A DNA stretch of 64,000 nucleotides. Source: Hypericum androsaemum. Its lineage: Eukaryota; Streptophyta; Magnoliopsida; Malpighiales; Hypericaceae. Positions within the stretch are counted from its first letter, which is position 1. The number at the start of each line of letters is the position of its first letter. Under the pieces are notes generated by a model. It was given only the letters and a program-made list of their open reading frames with translations. It ran no database searches and was not told where the DNA came from. Position numbers and translations under genes: made by a program. Below are positions 50,080-62,701 of the stretch, piece by piece. The DNA is taken from the NCBI GenBank assembly GCA_963995505.1, contig OZ023184.1, positions 4,526,001 through 4,590,000 on the forward strand. The letters are read 5' to 3'.

Positions 50080-50360
50080 AGTCACATAAGACAAAAAATT
50101 CAAGAGCACATCACATAAAAAATTTAAGGACACATCAATTTTTAAAGGCATAAACTCAACGACACATCAGTTTTAAAAGAAAAATTATAACAATGCATCA
50201 GTTTTGTAAGGCACAAACACAACGGCAAATCAGTTTTTAAAGTCAAATCATAATGACACATCAGTTTTCAAATGCAAAATCACAACGACACCTTAGTTTT
50301 CAAAGGCACAAATACAACAATACATCAATTTTCAAAGGTACTTTAATTTTCAAAGGCACG
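50080..50360 (+). repeat. Imperfect tandem array of about 35-bp units
   Basis: Seven to eight diverged copies of a unit like ACACATCAGTTTTCAAAGGC followed by an A-rich spacer. Related copies reappear near 51540-51680. No coding potential. Confidence 0.65.
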
Positions 50361-50572
50361 CAAACATTGGGTCCATTATTATTGCTTCACCCATTCAAGT
50401 AACTTCTGCTCCAATGAAGCAGAACACCAAAAATCATAAAGAAGAACACACAAAAAATATAGTAAACTTTTTTTATCCTACAAAGATGAGTTTCTCCCAA
50501 AATAAAGCATTTTTGGGCCAAAAAGTGGACTAACCGCCTACGGTTGTTTGTCACCGCATAGAGCTCGAAAAG

Positions 50573-51483
50573 TTATGTTAGATATTAGAACTGCTTATTA
50601 TTATTACCATTTGCTATGTATACGATTTAACATATTAAAAAAAGTAATTGGAAAGTATTGAAATAGTAGAAGAAAACTCACAATTACAGTTTGAGCAAAC
50701 TATAGAAGTACTTCCTTCTTGGAGATTTCATTCTTCAGATGGAATCCTCCTCTTTGATTGTCATGAATTCAGATTTAATCCTGGATGAGGCCACAGCAAG
50801 CCGTGTGTCAATAAGCTTATATTCCCTCCTATATTGCTTCGGGCCTCGAGGGTAAGCAAACTCCCAAGCTACAACATCTAATCACTCGGTCAAATGGATG
50901 CGACAATCTGATCGACCTGCGAACCCTCGGCGATTGCAGAACTCTGACTCTATGCAGAAATGAGAATACATAACCATGCTATGGGGGAGAGAGGAGAGTA
51001 GAAAATTTGGTGTGTCTTAAATAAGAGGAGGATGCCCCTTTTTATAGGTAGATTTTGAGATCTCATTAATTTTGAAATAATGAAGATCATTAATTTTTCT
51101 AACAAACATAGTCAATAAATAAGCGGTTATAACTATTAACGCCTCTCCATTAACCACGGTCAATAATTAAGGGGTTACACGAGTCATAAACCTCAAATTC
51201 ATGACGGCGAGTACAAATCATCTCACTTTGAAACCAATTTTCATTCACACCGAGAATTAATTTTTCTCAAATGTCATTTATCGTTATGAAACTTTATCAA
51301 CAAGTTTCGTATTGGTCTCATAGACACCTAAAACTAATTAGTGTGACCACAATAGCTCGAAGTTTCTAATATATTATATTTAATTATAAATCTCCTTCTA
51401 ATTAACCTCTTATGCCAAATCCCAACATACACCTTTATGTTAGACCAACCTCTTTGATGGACTAAAAATCTAATTCTCCAACA
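50573..51483 (-). mobile_element. LTR-like sequence, boundaries uncertain
   Basis: The minus strand begins TGTTGGAGAATTAG at 51483 and includes a TATA-like CTATAAAAAGGGG at about 51040, followed by a CT-rich leader, as in plant LTR promoters. I found no target duplication, primer-binding site or partner LTR. The left end at 50573 is a guess from a TGTTAGA start. Confidence 0.35.
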
Positions 51484-52249
51484 AATTATGCGAAATCAAA
51501 AAAAATCTCGATTCGGACATCCGAGCTCCAATATATTATCGTTCAAAAATTTTTAAGGGCAACAACACAACAGAACATTTAGTTTTAAATGCAAAAATAT
51601 AAGAGCACGCCAGTTTCAAATGCAAAAACACAAGGGCATATCAGCTCCAATGTCAAAAAATTCAACGACACATCAGCAAAAATCTGATGTGCCGTTAATC
51701 TTATCTGACGTGTCGTTGATTTGGCCTGATGGTACGTTGTACCTGAAAGGCACATAAGACAAATTACAACGGTGCATCAAGATTAACAATAAATTAGAGA
51801 AGCCAACTAAGAAATTATTTTGGATGGTTAACCTTTCGAAGTGACCCTACGAGTTTCAACCAATTTCACCATGCTACTCGGATTACAATTAACACAATTA
51901 ACCATTCCGAGAAGCCAATTAATAGATTATCTAGAATCACTTCCTCAGAGGAAAATTTTCATTTCTTTAATCAAAGAAAAAGGAAGTCCATTTTCAATTT
52001 TCATGCCTGGAACAAAAATTAAAATTCTGGAAGTAATTTGTATATCTTTCATTAAAAATATTAAATAGGCTGAAGTATGATCATAATATATATTTACTCG
52101 TAAATCTTTTTAGGTTCTACATATCCTACCATTTCAGAAAGAAATTCATTTATCCTAAAAAAAGAAAGAAATTCATTTCATAAGGTTTCGTGGTAATGAT
52201 ATTCCAATTTGTTTCAAGTTTCCAAATAGGCCGTGGAAATAAGAGGAAT

Positions 52250-52593
52250 TGTCGAGAATCCCACGTCGGTTAAAACATGAGTGGGGGACAAGTTTATAAG
52301 TGTGAAAAATTCACCAACCCATTACCTTAAGGTTTTGAGTTGGATATGGAGATTCTAACATGGCATCAGAGCGGGTTGATCCCGTGCCCATCGTTGAGCT
52401 CGCACGACCCCCATTTCTCGCACTTTGGTAAAGTCAAAGCCAGTGCAATCTTCGACCCGAGGTGAGTCTCGTTTGAGGGGCCGTGTTGAGAATCCCACAT
52501 CGGTTAAAATATGAGTGGGAGGCAAGTTTATAAGTGTGGAAAACCACCAACCCATTACCTTAAGGTTTTGGGTTGGATATGGAGATTCTAATA
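52250..52593 (+). mobile_element. Complete TRIM retroelement (terminal-repeat retrotransposon in miniature)
   Basis: LTRs of 111 and 110 bp (52250-52360, 52484-52593) start TGTYGAGAATCCCAC and end GGAGATTCTAAYA. The primer-binding site TGGCATCAGAGC follows the left LTR (52361-52372), and a purine tract TTTGAGGGGCC precedes the right LTR. The 5-bp duplication GGAAT is perfect (52245-52249 and 52594-52598). The internal region is 123 bp with no coding capacity. Confidence 0.95.
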
Positions 52594-53663
52594 GGAATGG
52601 TTATGAATAATTTCTTCTTTTATCCATGACCCACTAGTATCCGGAAATTCAACCGCGATCGATCTCTATACATTTTAGAAAGAAATTTATCAAATAAGTT
52701 TTCATGGTAAAATAATTTCATTTTTTTGGAAGTTTCCAAATAGGCTACGCAAGAAGATGATAATTATGACTAATTTTTTTTATCTACAACAATCTATATC
52801 TCTTACTAATTCAAAAAATTATCAGATTAATAATTAATTAGGGCAACCGAAATCCAGAATTAGTAGAAAAAGGGAAACAAATAGCGGGAGCCGCGGTGGC
52901 AAAGACAGAGCGGTGCCGGTGGTCCAAAGCTGCAAATACCCGGAACTGCTGTTTCAAAAGCTGATGTCGCCATAATGGCACAATTGTAATTAACCAAACC
53001 CCCTCCAAATTGAGCCCCAGGTTCCCCCCCCCCCCCCCCCCCCCCCCGGCTCTCTCTCTCTCTGGGGTTTTTGGTTTTTGTTAGGAGGAAACCGGGAACC
53101 GAGAAACTGAACCGACCCCTCCTTCTCTTGTCGGAGACGACACAGTTTAGAGAGAGAGAGAGAGTTTAAGCGTCGTCTCCGGTCGTCTCTCTCTCTCTCT
53201 TGGTGCTTGGACTTGGAGGGGTATACTTAGACCGGACTTGGAAATAAAATCCCACCTGTATTTTTAGCTAATAACCCACCTCAAATTTACAAGCTTTAAC
53301 CACTTCTCTCTCTTCTTTTCCTTGTCTATGTTAATGTGAGTGTTCAAGACTCTACCTTTTCGTCTCGTTTCTCATGTTTTCTTGTCTGTGTTCGGTTTCT
53401 CGTGTTTTGATTGAGTGGGGAAGGGCTGATTTATGGAAATTCCCAAGCTTTATGTGTGATATTGGTGTTTTGGGGTGGTTGTTTGTACAAAGGACGCATC
53501 TTTTTCAGGTGGGAGGGGCTTACTTTTGTTGATCAGTGCTTTGGCTTGCTAGGGTTTTGTGGGTTTTGGGTTGTTGAAGTGGGTTTTTTGTTTTAGTGTC
53601 TTTTGATGCCAAGTTGTGAATTTTTGTTTCGGTTTGGTAGGTTGTAGGAGGGTGAGATAGTTG
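52594..53663 (+). promoter_or_regulatory. SPINDLY promoter / 5' UTR region
   Basis: Includes a pure C run of 24 bases at 53024-53047 followed by (CT)n, a (GA)n run at 53150-53164 and another (CT)n at 53187-53200. The distance to the ATG and the T-rich stretch before it suggest a 5' UTR intron, but I cannot fix its borders. Confidence 0.45.
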
Positions 53664-56600
53664 ATGAAGACGCCTACGATGGGGCGGAGCGAGAAAGATG
53701 ATGAAAACGGGAGAGAGAGTGAGGTGGTTACCACGAACGGTTTCTTGAAGGGATCATCGCAGGCACAGCAGTCTTCTCCGAGTTCGAGCGCGTCGCCTCC
53801 TTCTGTTGGCATGGCATTCAAGGGTAGTCAGGGGAATGATGCACTTTCCTATGCCAACATTCTCCGGTCGAGGAACAAGTTTGCCGATGCTCAGGCGCTC
53901 TACGAGAGTGCTATAGAGAAGGACAGCGGGGATGTTGAAGCTCGTATTGGGAAAGGGATTTGCTTGCAGATGCAGAACCTGGGCCACCTTGCATTTGAGA
54001 GTTTCGCGGAGGCTGTTAAGTTGGACCCACAGAATGCATGTGCCCTTACACATTGTGGCATATTGTACAAGGACGAGGGCCGCCTAATAGAGGCTTCAGA
54101 GGTAGGTTCTTGAAATTCAAAACCCATTTTTGACTGCAATATGTAGTTGCAAACCAAGAGATTGGTTGGTTTGCATATTCAAGATGCTGAATTAAGATGG
54201 TTTGCATATTCAAGATGCTGAATTAAGAACTATTATTGATAGGGTTATTGTTTTCTCTCCAAGATTCTTTATTGTGATTTTCTTACTCAAAGACGCTATT
54301 AATCACATTTCTTTGTGGATATATGTTTGTGTGTGAATACATGGTGTTGGACAAATCTTAATGTCGCAAGCAATCAACTTACCTGGACTCGAATGGTTTG
54401 GTTTGGTGCAGTCATACCAGAAGGCCCTAAAAGCAGACCCAAGTTACAAACCAGCTGCTGAGTGTCTAGCAATTGTTTTAACTGATATTGGAACCAGCTT
54501 AAAACTGTCAGGCAGTACACAGGAGGGAATACAAAAGTACTATGAAGCTCTGAAAATAGATCCACACTATGCGGTATTACTATGCTGCAGTTCTCTCCCA
54601 CTCAAATTTACTTTTCTCCTGTCTGTATTTATGATTCCCTGCTGGCACTCATGGGTGTATGACGTCCTACTTGCAGCCTGCATATTACAACCTTGGAGTT
54701 GTGTACTCGGAAATAATGCAATATGATACGGCTCTTAATTGCTACGAGAAGGCAGTGATTGAGAGGCCCATGTATGCCGAAGCTTATTGTAACATGGGCG
54801 TAATCTATAAAAATCGAGGTGATTTAGAGTCAGCTATTACCTGTTATGAGAGGTAGTCAGTCTATCAACCTATATTCAGTATACAATTTCTTGTTTGTCA
54901 TTTGGTTACGAATTAAAAAGTAGACTTGAATGTTAGTGCTGTCCTGAGAAGGCAACCAACGCTGCTGTTTCAGGTGTCTGGCAGTTTCTCCGAACTTCGA
55001 GATTGCAAAGAATAACATGGCCATAGCTTTGACTGATTTGGGAACTAAGGTGAATCATGCATTTCCGTGGGCCTCAATGTTATATTTATTATCTTCGTCC
55101 TGCTTTGTTTGCTTTTCTTAATTTGGTGCAAATGAAGATTTTAGGAATAGGCTCTTCCCCCTGAACAGCAGCAACGAATATTCTTTTTGTCAGAGTAATC
55201 TATCCTCTTGCATTTCTCACCAGGAGGGCTTTGTGGTTTAACACGAGTCAACTGGATTTTGTTTGGGATACAAACAGGTTAAATTGGAGGGTGACATTGA
55301 TCAAGGTGTGACATATTACAAGAAGGCGCTGTATTATAATTGGCACTATGCTGATGCAATGTATAATCTTGGTGTTGCTTATGGTGAGATGCTGAAGTTT
55401 GATATGGTAGGTCACAGAATGAATGATTTTATCTCGGTTATTCCCTATTTATTTCAAAGCTATACATCACATGATCACAAAGATTGGCGTTGACAATAAG
55501 TATGTCATCTTTGCAGGCTATTGTCTTCTACGAGCTTGCTTTCCACTTCAATCCCCACTGTGCTGAGGCATGTAATAACTTGGGAGTAATATACAAAGAC
55601 CGCGACAACCTTGATAAAGCTGTGGAATGTTATCAGGTAATTTCCACTATTTGTTGAAAATTTTAGTCATAAAGTTTTTTGTGCCTCTGAATTCATCCAA
55701 AGATTTTGTGATCATCTTTTTCAGATGGCTTTATCAATCAAACCGAACTTCTCTCAGTCCCTAAATAACCTTGGTGTTGTATACACAGTACAGGTTTGGA
55801 TGGATCAAGTGTACTGGATAGTTTTTGTGAAAACTGCTCTGCTGCTTTGAAATGCCTGACTCTTTTCTCTGTGGTAGGGTAAAATGGATGCCGCTGCAGC
55901 TACAATAGAGAAAGCCATCATAGCGAATCCCACATACGCAGAAGCATACAACAATTTAGGTTCTCTCTCTCTTTCATTTCTTGGTCTTGAGGGCCTATAG
56001 TATTATGATTTCTAGATGGGGTACAATTTTCACAACTACATTTGTTCTCATTTCCCTTGTGCCATTTCTCCCAACAGGTATAATACGTCTTCATTTTATT
56101 TGGCTACTTTGTCATGTTGCATGTCTTCAATGTGCAGGTGTTTTGTACAGGGATGCTGGCAACATATCCATGGCGGTAAATGCTTATGAGCAATGCCTTA
56201 AGATAGATCCTGATTCGCGAAATGCAGGACAGGTAATTGCTCTTTACTCATCCTAGATTGTAGATGTAATAATTTGGCATTGCTTTTTCTCCCCTCCAGA
56301 TCTCATGTTACCATATTATGCGCTGCATCCTTTTGGACAAAAGTTCCAGCTGCAAAGATTGGTTATTTTTTGTTCTTGTTTGCATGTGCAGTTCTGTAGT
56401 GTTCCAAAATCTATGCTCGTTGAGATTGGATTGATTTCTGTGAATTAGGACTTAATTGGAACTAGCTGAAGGTCCACGAATAGCTTTAGAAGGAATTCCA
56501 TGAGGGTTGTGGTTTCTTGCACATAATACTGATCTTCTTAACAATGAGGATTGACTAAAATCTTTGGAATGAAGTAATGATACTAAAATCTTTGGAATGA

Positions 56601-59600
56601 AGTAATGATACTTTCCTTCCAAGTCAATGCTCCACGATCTTCTTCTCCGCCTTGTCTCTATTTTGTGTTTTCTCCTGACAAATTAGTTCTTATCCTCTTC
56701 TTCACTACTGACTGACATTATGACTTCTTCGGAAACTTATAAGAGTGACCTCTTAGTGTTCTACCATGTATTTAAGTGTCAATGGATTGTGAGTCCGCTA
56801 TCGTCTTTTTTTCCTTTCAGAAAACTGAGACTACCTTCTACACCATGGCGTATGCTGTGATTATATATTGCTTGCTAGATCTCATCTATCAAAGAGGCCA
56901 ATTATGTTATTGGATTTTGTCTTCATCTGTATTATTTATTTTCTGCAGAATCGTTTGCTTGCTATGAACTACATGGACGAGGGGCATGATGATAAACTTT
57001 TTGAGGCTCACAGGTTTTTAACTGGCTCCTATAGATTGAACGTTTCTATTCCTATTTCTATTTCTTTGAGTATGAACGTGCGTGACCCTGGCCATGTGTT
57101 TGCTGCCCTTTATTTTTCTTGAAGAACTCTTCTTTTAGCTTTAATATGCTATCATTCTCTGACTCATAGTTCTGATCCGTTCATTTAGTGCTCGTTCTGG
57201 ATTGCGGGGGTATTCTACGAAGAAGTGTAATTGTACAGCTTAATTGAATGAAATAAAACGTTATTGAGTCAAAATGTGCGAAAAGCTATCAGCGCTGATT
57301 TGCAATGAATGAGATATATTATCTTTTCTTCTTGGGAAAAGTACACTTTACCTACCTGTGGTTTGCCCGATTTCGCGTTCAGGTCGTGTGGTTTCAATTT
57401 GGTAATTTAGTCCCTGTGATTTGCAATCTTTTAGAGCATACGGTCCACTCCGGATGACCGGGCTAAAAGTGCCACATGGTGTGAAAAAATTACAAATCAA
57501 GCCACGCGGTGTGAAAAAATTACAAATCAAGCCACGTGGTGTGAAAAAATTACAAATCAGTCCTAATTATTATTTATATTATTTCAAAAGCTCCCACCTT
57601 CGTCCAAAAACCCAATTCGATCAAAACCCAATCCGATCGGACACCCCCGACGGTCTTTGGAGGAGGAGGAGAACGTCGACGGGTTCTCTCCAACGAGGCA
57701 GAACGTCGATGGGTTCTCTCCGACAAGGTCGCCATCGGTATCCGTTCCGACGCTGTCGTCGCCTCCAAATATGGTTGGCGACCTCGTCAGAGAGAACCCG
57801 TCAACGTTCTCCTCCTCCTCCAAAGACCGTCGGGGGTGTCCGAGCTTGATCGAATTAGATTTTGATCGAATTGGGTTTTTGGATGAAGGTGAGGGTTTTT
57901 GAAATAATATAAATAATAATTGAGACTGATTTGTAATTTTTCCATGCCATGTGGCACTTTTAGCCCGTTCATCCGGAGTGGACCGTATGCTCTAAAAGAT
58001 TGCAAAGCACAGGGACTAAATTAACACATTGAAACTACACGGCCTGAACGCGAAATCGGACAAACCACAGGTAGGTAAAGTGTACTTTTTCCTTTTTTCT
58101 TTGACTGCTATCTGTAGTTTTTTATTGCCTTGAAAGTGTCTTTGATAATTCCCTTCAAGCTGGAGCAGAGACAAATATGAAAAATGTTTATCCATCTTTT
58201 AGAACAAAAGTCACACAGACTGATTAACTTACCATTTCATGGAGGATTGTCTTCAACCTTTTGTCTCGATGAAGATAGCTGAAGGATGCAGATGCTGTGG
58301 TATAATTTATTGAGCCAGATGATACTTTTTGTTGAAATTACCAAAATATTTTCTATTTTGTTGGACCTATGTGCAGGGAATGGGGTAGGCGCTTTATGAG
58401 GCTCTATCAGCAGTATACTTCATGGGACAACCCAAAAGATCCGGAAAGACCTCTTATTATTGGATATGTATCTCCCGACTACTTTACTCACTCGGTATCA
58501 TATTTCATTGAGGCCCCTCTTGTACATCACAACTATTCAAAATACAAAGTGGTCGTCTATTCAGCTGTTGTCAAGGTGATTTTTTTTAATATCTAAATTA
58601 GTATTTAGACAAGTATATTAATATCACTTGCGATTTTATGCTGTGGTCACTTGTCCATTCCTGCTTCCATTTTGTTTAAGATATCATCTAAGCACAAAAA
58701 GAAAAGAAAAGAAGAATAAAGGTCTAGGTATACCAGATAAGATTTTTATGTTAATTTACTACCCTCAAGAGTGTATAAGATAGGGTTTTCTTAATGATGT
58801 TTTGTGTGTGCAGTAGAGGTAGGTTCTTCTTGATCTTTGAGATGTCAAGTTGTTGTAGTCTAGATCTACAGTTTTCACTCCTTGTCAGCCCGCATCAGTT
58901 TTGCGACGCTCTTGTTTCTTTTGTTTCTTGCTATTAACTCTTTGAATTTTTATAAACACAACACATATTAACTTCTGCTTATGAGCCAAGGACCATTTGG
59001 TCTAACGGCACAAGGCGTACACGAATTGACGGAGGTCCAGGGTTCGATCCCTTACAAGTGTAACTTGGTGTAAATATTTACCTTTCAAAAAAAAAAACTT
59101 CTGCTTATGCTTTTTGCAACTAATCTTCTTGTACCCTGGTGTGGCTCTATTCCACTGGTTCCTTCGGATAAAGCCACCTATTTCTGATATTGTTGCTGAT
59201 GTTAGCCATTACTTGCGCTGTTAGATGCTTTAGACTAGCAACATCTTTCCCTTCAATCAGATTACCATTTCATGAAGTCATTGTTTTTCTCACCACATTG
59301 CAATTGTATCGATATATTTACTGTTTCAAGAGATCTGATAATCTAGCACATCTATGTTTTGACTTTCAGGCTGATGCAAAAACTAACAGATTTATGGAGA
59401 GGGTATTGAAGAAGGGAGGGATATGGAGAGATATATATGGGATTGACGAAAAGAAAGTTGCAAGCATGGTTAGAGAAGACAATATTGACATTTTGGTAGA
59501 ACTCACAGGACACACAGCTAATAACAAGTTGGGAATGATGGCATGCAGACCAGCTCCAGTTCAGGTCGAACAGTTACATACTTCGTGTCACTTCTATACA

Positions 59601-61375
59601 TTCCCCATTGATTATTATGCCAGTGCTATTATAGTGAAGGAAGCTGCTTATAAACATTTTCTTGTGAATATTGGTGCAATAGCTTGTTTTAGTTACTGCC
59701 GAACGTAAAACCTTGCATGATGTACTTGATAGAGGCTTGTTCTCCCAAATGTTGAAAAATTCATTATGTATCTATTAAGCTAGCTCAACCTTTTGTTTTT
59801 GGAACATCTGCCTCAACTATTTGGTCCTTTTAACTTTTTTCTATTGCATTAGTGTCATGCCCATTTTGAGGCTGCATGCCTCTCGTGCTCTTTTATCTTA
59901 CAAGCACCTCATAATGCCATGCCGTGAATTCTGCTTTCTTCTGTCTGTCAAGTGTTGACTTACTACAGCGTGTGGTTACTAATCTGATGTCTCATTTTTA
60001 CTCAGGTTACTTGGATTGGCTACCCAAATACGACTGGTTTGCCTGCCATTGATTATAGAATCAGTGACTTGTTTGTCGATCCTCCAGACACGAAGCAAAA
60101 GTGAGTGTTCCCTAGTTCCATCATGAAGTGTTCAATAACTCTCAATTGACCTATGTTAGTAAAACTTATTGCATAATACTCATGCATTTTAGCCATATTT
60201 ACATGACAGGCATGTTGAAGAGTTGGTTCGATTACAAGATTGCTTCCTTTGCTATATACCTTCACCAGAGGCTGGACCAGTTTGTCCCACTCCGGCTCTT
60301 TCTAATGGTTTCATTACATTTGGCAGCTTTAATAACTTAGCAAAGGTGTTCTGCAACTCCCTACTAAAATCCTCTATCGGTTCTCTTATTTCTACCCAAA
60401 CATGCTTACTTAAGTTTGGTCCATTTTGTTCCCAGATAACACCCAAGGTACTGCAAGTATGGGCCAAGATACTTTGTGCAGTTCCAAACTCCCGCCTTGT
60501 GGTAAAGTGCAAACCTTTTTGTTGCGATAGTATTAGACAAAAGTTCCTCACAACTTTGGAGCAGTTGGGCTTGGAATCCTTGCGTGTTGATCTCCTCCCT
60601 CTAATTCTTCTGAACCATGATCATATGCAAGCATATTCTCTCATGGATATTAGGTAAGATCCAACCACAGTTCTCAATCCCCATCTAATGGGACGAAGGC
60701 TCACATGTGAGTTCTGGTTTTGTAGCTTGGATACTTTTCCTTACGCTGGAACTACAACGACATGTGAATCTCTATACATGGGAGTTCCGTGTGTTACTAT
60801 GGCTGGTGCCGTGCATGCCCACAATGTTGGGGTTAGTCTTCTCACAAACGTTGGTAAGGGTCGATGACATTCCTATTCAAGGCAGGATTATAAATTTCGA
60901 GTTTTTCTGTCTCGCATATATTATTATGCTTTGGTTATGTACTTGATTCATATGTACTGCATATCATGGTGCAGGGTTAGAACATCTGGTTGCCAAAAAC
61001 GAAGAAGAATATATAAAGTTGGCGCTGCATCTGGCCTCAGATCTTACTGCTCTTTCAAACTTGAGAATGAGTTTACGTGAACTTATGTCGAAGTCTCCTG
61101 TTTGCAACGGAAAGAAGTTTACTGCTGGTCTAGAGGTGGCATACCGACAAATGTGGCGTAGATACTGCAACGGTGACGTGCCATCGCTAAAGCGCATGGA
61201 ACAGCTGCAGCAGCGGGGTGATTCTGAGCTGTCACCAACTAGAGCTCCCAATCAAGCCAGCGAAGATTCATGTGGTTCTGTTAAAGCCAATGGTTTCACC
61301 ACAGATCCATCTTCCCTGGTGAATCACATTGAAGAAAATGGGAGCTTGTCGACAAACTCGGCCAAGTTAAGCTGA
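53664..61375 (+). CDS. SPY: SPINDLY, nucleocytoplasmic protein O-fucosyltransferase (TPR-GT41)
   Basis: Seventeen coding exons: 53664-54101, 54412-54573, 54677-54852, 54974-55049, 55278-55406, 55517-55636, 55725-55793, 55878-55959, 56138-56232, 56949-57013, 58377-58575, 59370-59564, 60006-60100, 60210-60345, 60436-60653, 60726-60853, 60975-61375. The total is 2784 nt and 927 aa, with all phases consistent. Residues to about 430 are TPR repeats (for example [20 protein letters not shown] and [20 protein letters not shown]). The rest is the GT41 catalytic region with [62 protein letters not shown] and [19 protein letters not shown]. In Arabidopsis SPY O-fucosylates DELLA proteins and represses gibberellin signalling. 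The divergent N-terminus ([11 protein letters not shown]) and C-terminal tail are as usual; translation could also start at the second Met (53679). Intron 10 holds a Mutator-like element and intron 11 a SINE. Confidence 0.97.
57334..58092. mobile_element. Fold-back Mutator-like element in SPINDLY intron 10
   Basis: Starts GGGAAAAGTACACTTTACC and ends AAGTGTACTTTTTCC. It is flanked by TTTCTTCTT (57325-57333) and TTTTTTCTT (58093-58101), 8 of 9 equal. The arms are inverted copies almost to the centre, so the whole 759 bp can fold on itself. The left arm has three tandem copies of a 30-bp unit (57478-57560) where the right arm has one. Confidence 0.88.
58984..59095 (+). mobile_element. tRNA-derived SINE in SPINDLY intron 11
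   Basis: An A box TTGGTCTAACGG (58997-59008) and a B box GGTTCGATCCC (59041-59051) form an RNA polymerase III promoter. The body ends in an A tract. The flanking duplication AACTTCTGCTTATG occurs at 58970-58983 and 59096-59109. All the parts of a retroposed SINE are present in 112 bp. Confidence 0.92.
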
Positions 61376-62701
61376 TATCGAAATTGAAACTACCGATGCA
61401 TTAGAGACCCCGACCGAGTTCATTCCCCTGTGATAAGAGTGCAATTTGTGTATAGTCCGTGTTGTATCATTCGATCTGCGAATGACAGCAGTCATTCAAA
61501 CAGATCAAAGTGTGGCGTACAGGAAAGAAGATACCCGAGCTGGCGTTACTAAGGTTCCTATGACATTGTTACATCCGAATTTTAGCAGATAGGTATTGCT
61601 TGTAAATGCTGGTAAGGGTATTTCTATCCCTTTGGCTTCAGATTGTCAAAAGTGAGCAGATCATGAGAGGGTGTTTCCATCCTGTATTTGTAACTGGCAT
61701 TAGTCCCGTCTTGTATGAAGCTGCACTTCATCTGACAATTAATATAGAAAAATCTTAGGTTAGTTGATTTTGGTGTTCCACATTTGGCTACTATCGTTTC
61801 GCTCGCTTCATTTTTTTTTTTGAAGTGGAGGGCCAAAGACCCCCAAGTATGTAAAAAAATGACCAATTACATCCTACTAAGTGCAAGACCTTCTCTCAGT
61901 CTCTTGTGAGGTTGCAACCGCCGGCTTCGTCAAGATCCTATCACGGGAAAATTCAGTGGAAAAAACATGTGATAGGGAAAGAATACTTCGGAAAGAAAAG
62001 ATCTCCTTGATGTTTGGTGTATCGCATAACCTGATCTTATACCGTTACTAGTTAATAAAACTCGGGAAGGATAATCCCCTTTTGCTCGCTTCATTTCATG
62101 TACTTTTTGCCGACACAAGTGCATGCATCATGTACTTCAAGGCCCCCCGATTCCCGAGTAAAGGAAGCAAATGATGCATGCACTTGCGTCGTCAGAAAGC
62201 AAGTTTGACAAATTGATCTTAATTGTTCTAAAAGATTGCAACTTCGTCATGATGCAGAATTTCGAAGATTCGAATACAAAAATGCGAATCGAGTAGGTCG
62301 ATGGCTCTCTAGCAAGGAAGTCAATAACCCGGAAAGGCCTTGCAGTGTTTAATCTTTAACTGAGGTCTTTAATATCCTCACATCATGAATAGGCCTGCAT
62401 CAAGGAAAATAGAGTCAAATAAGGAAAGCATCATTCTGCAACAAGAGCTCTGAGTTATGCAGCTTCTAGGGTAAGAAGAAGAGTACAATGAGTATAAATG
62501 CCCTATTGTTTCGAGGGAGAGACGAACCTAAAATTAGGTTTAAGGACGAAATGACTTATTTCAAAAATTATAAATCACAAATTCATCAGAACTCATTCCG
62601 GACATTCTGCAATCAGCTTGTTATTTTCTATTAGCTAGTGATTAAAGTCCATACAGTTGCAGAGAAGATATCAAAGAGTTTACTTACCGATCATTATTAT
62701 C
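61376..62701. other. SPINDLY 3' UTR and spacer
   Basis: After the stop codon there is ordinary 3' UTR-like sequence to about 61620. An imperfect inverted pair lies at about 62112-62200 (AAGTGCATGCATCAT and its complement). No gene recognised. Confidence 0.5.

Larger units (their letters stand above)
49405..52249. other. AT-rich intergenic region with repeats
   Basis: Holds a 40-bp tandem duplication at 49514-49580 (CTAATTCTTTCACTATGTAA twice), an imperfect tandem array (separate entry) and an LTR-like stretch (separate entry). No gene supported; the 75-codon frame at 51841-52068 looks like chance. Confidence 0.5.
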
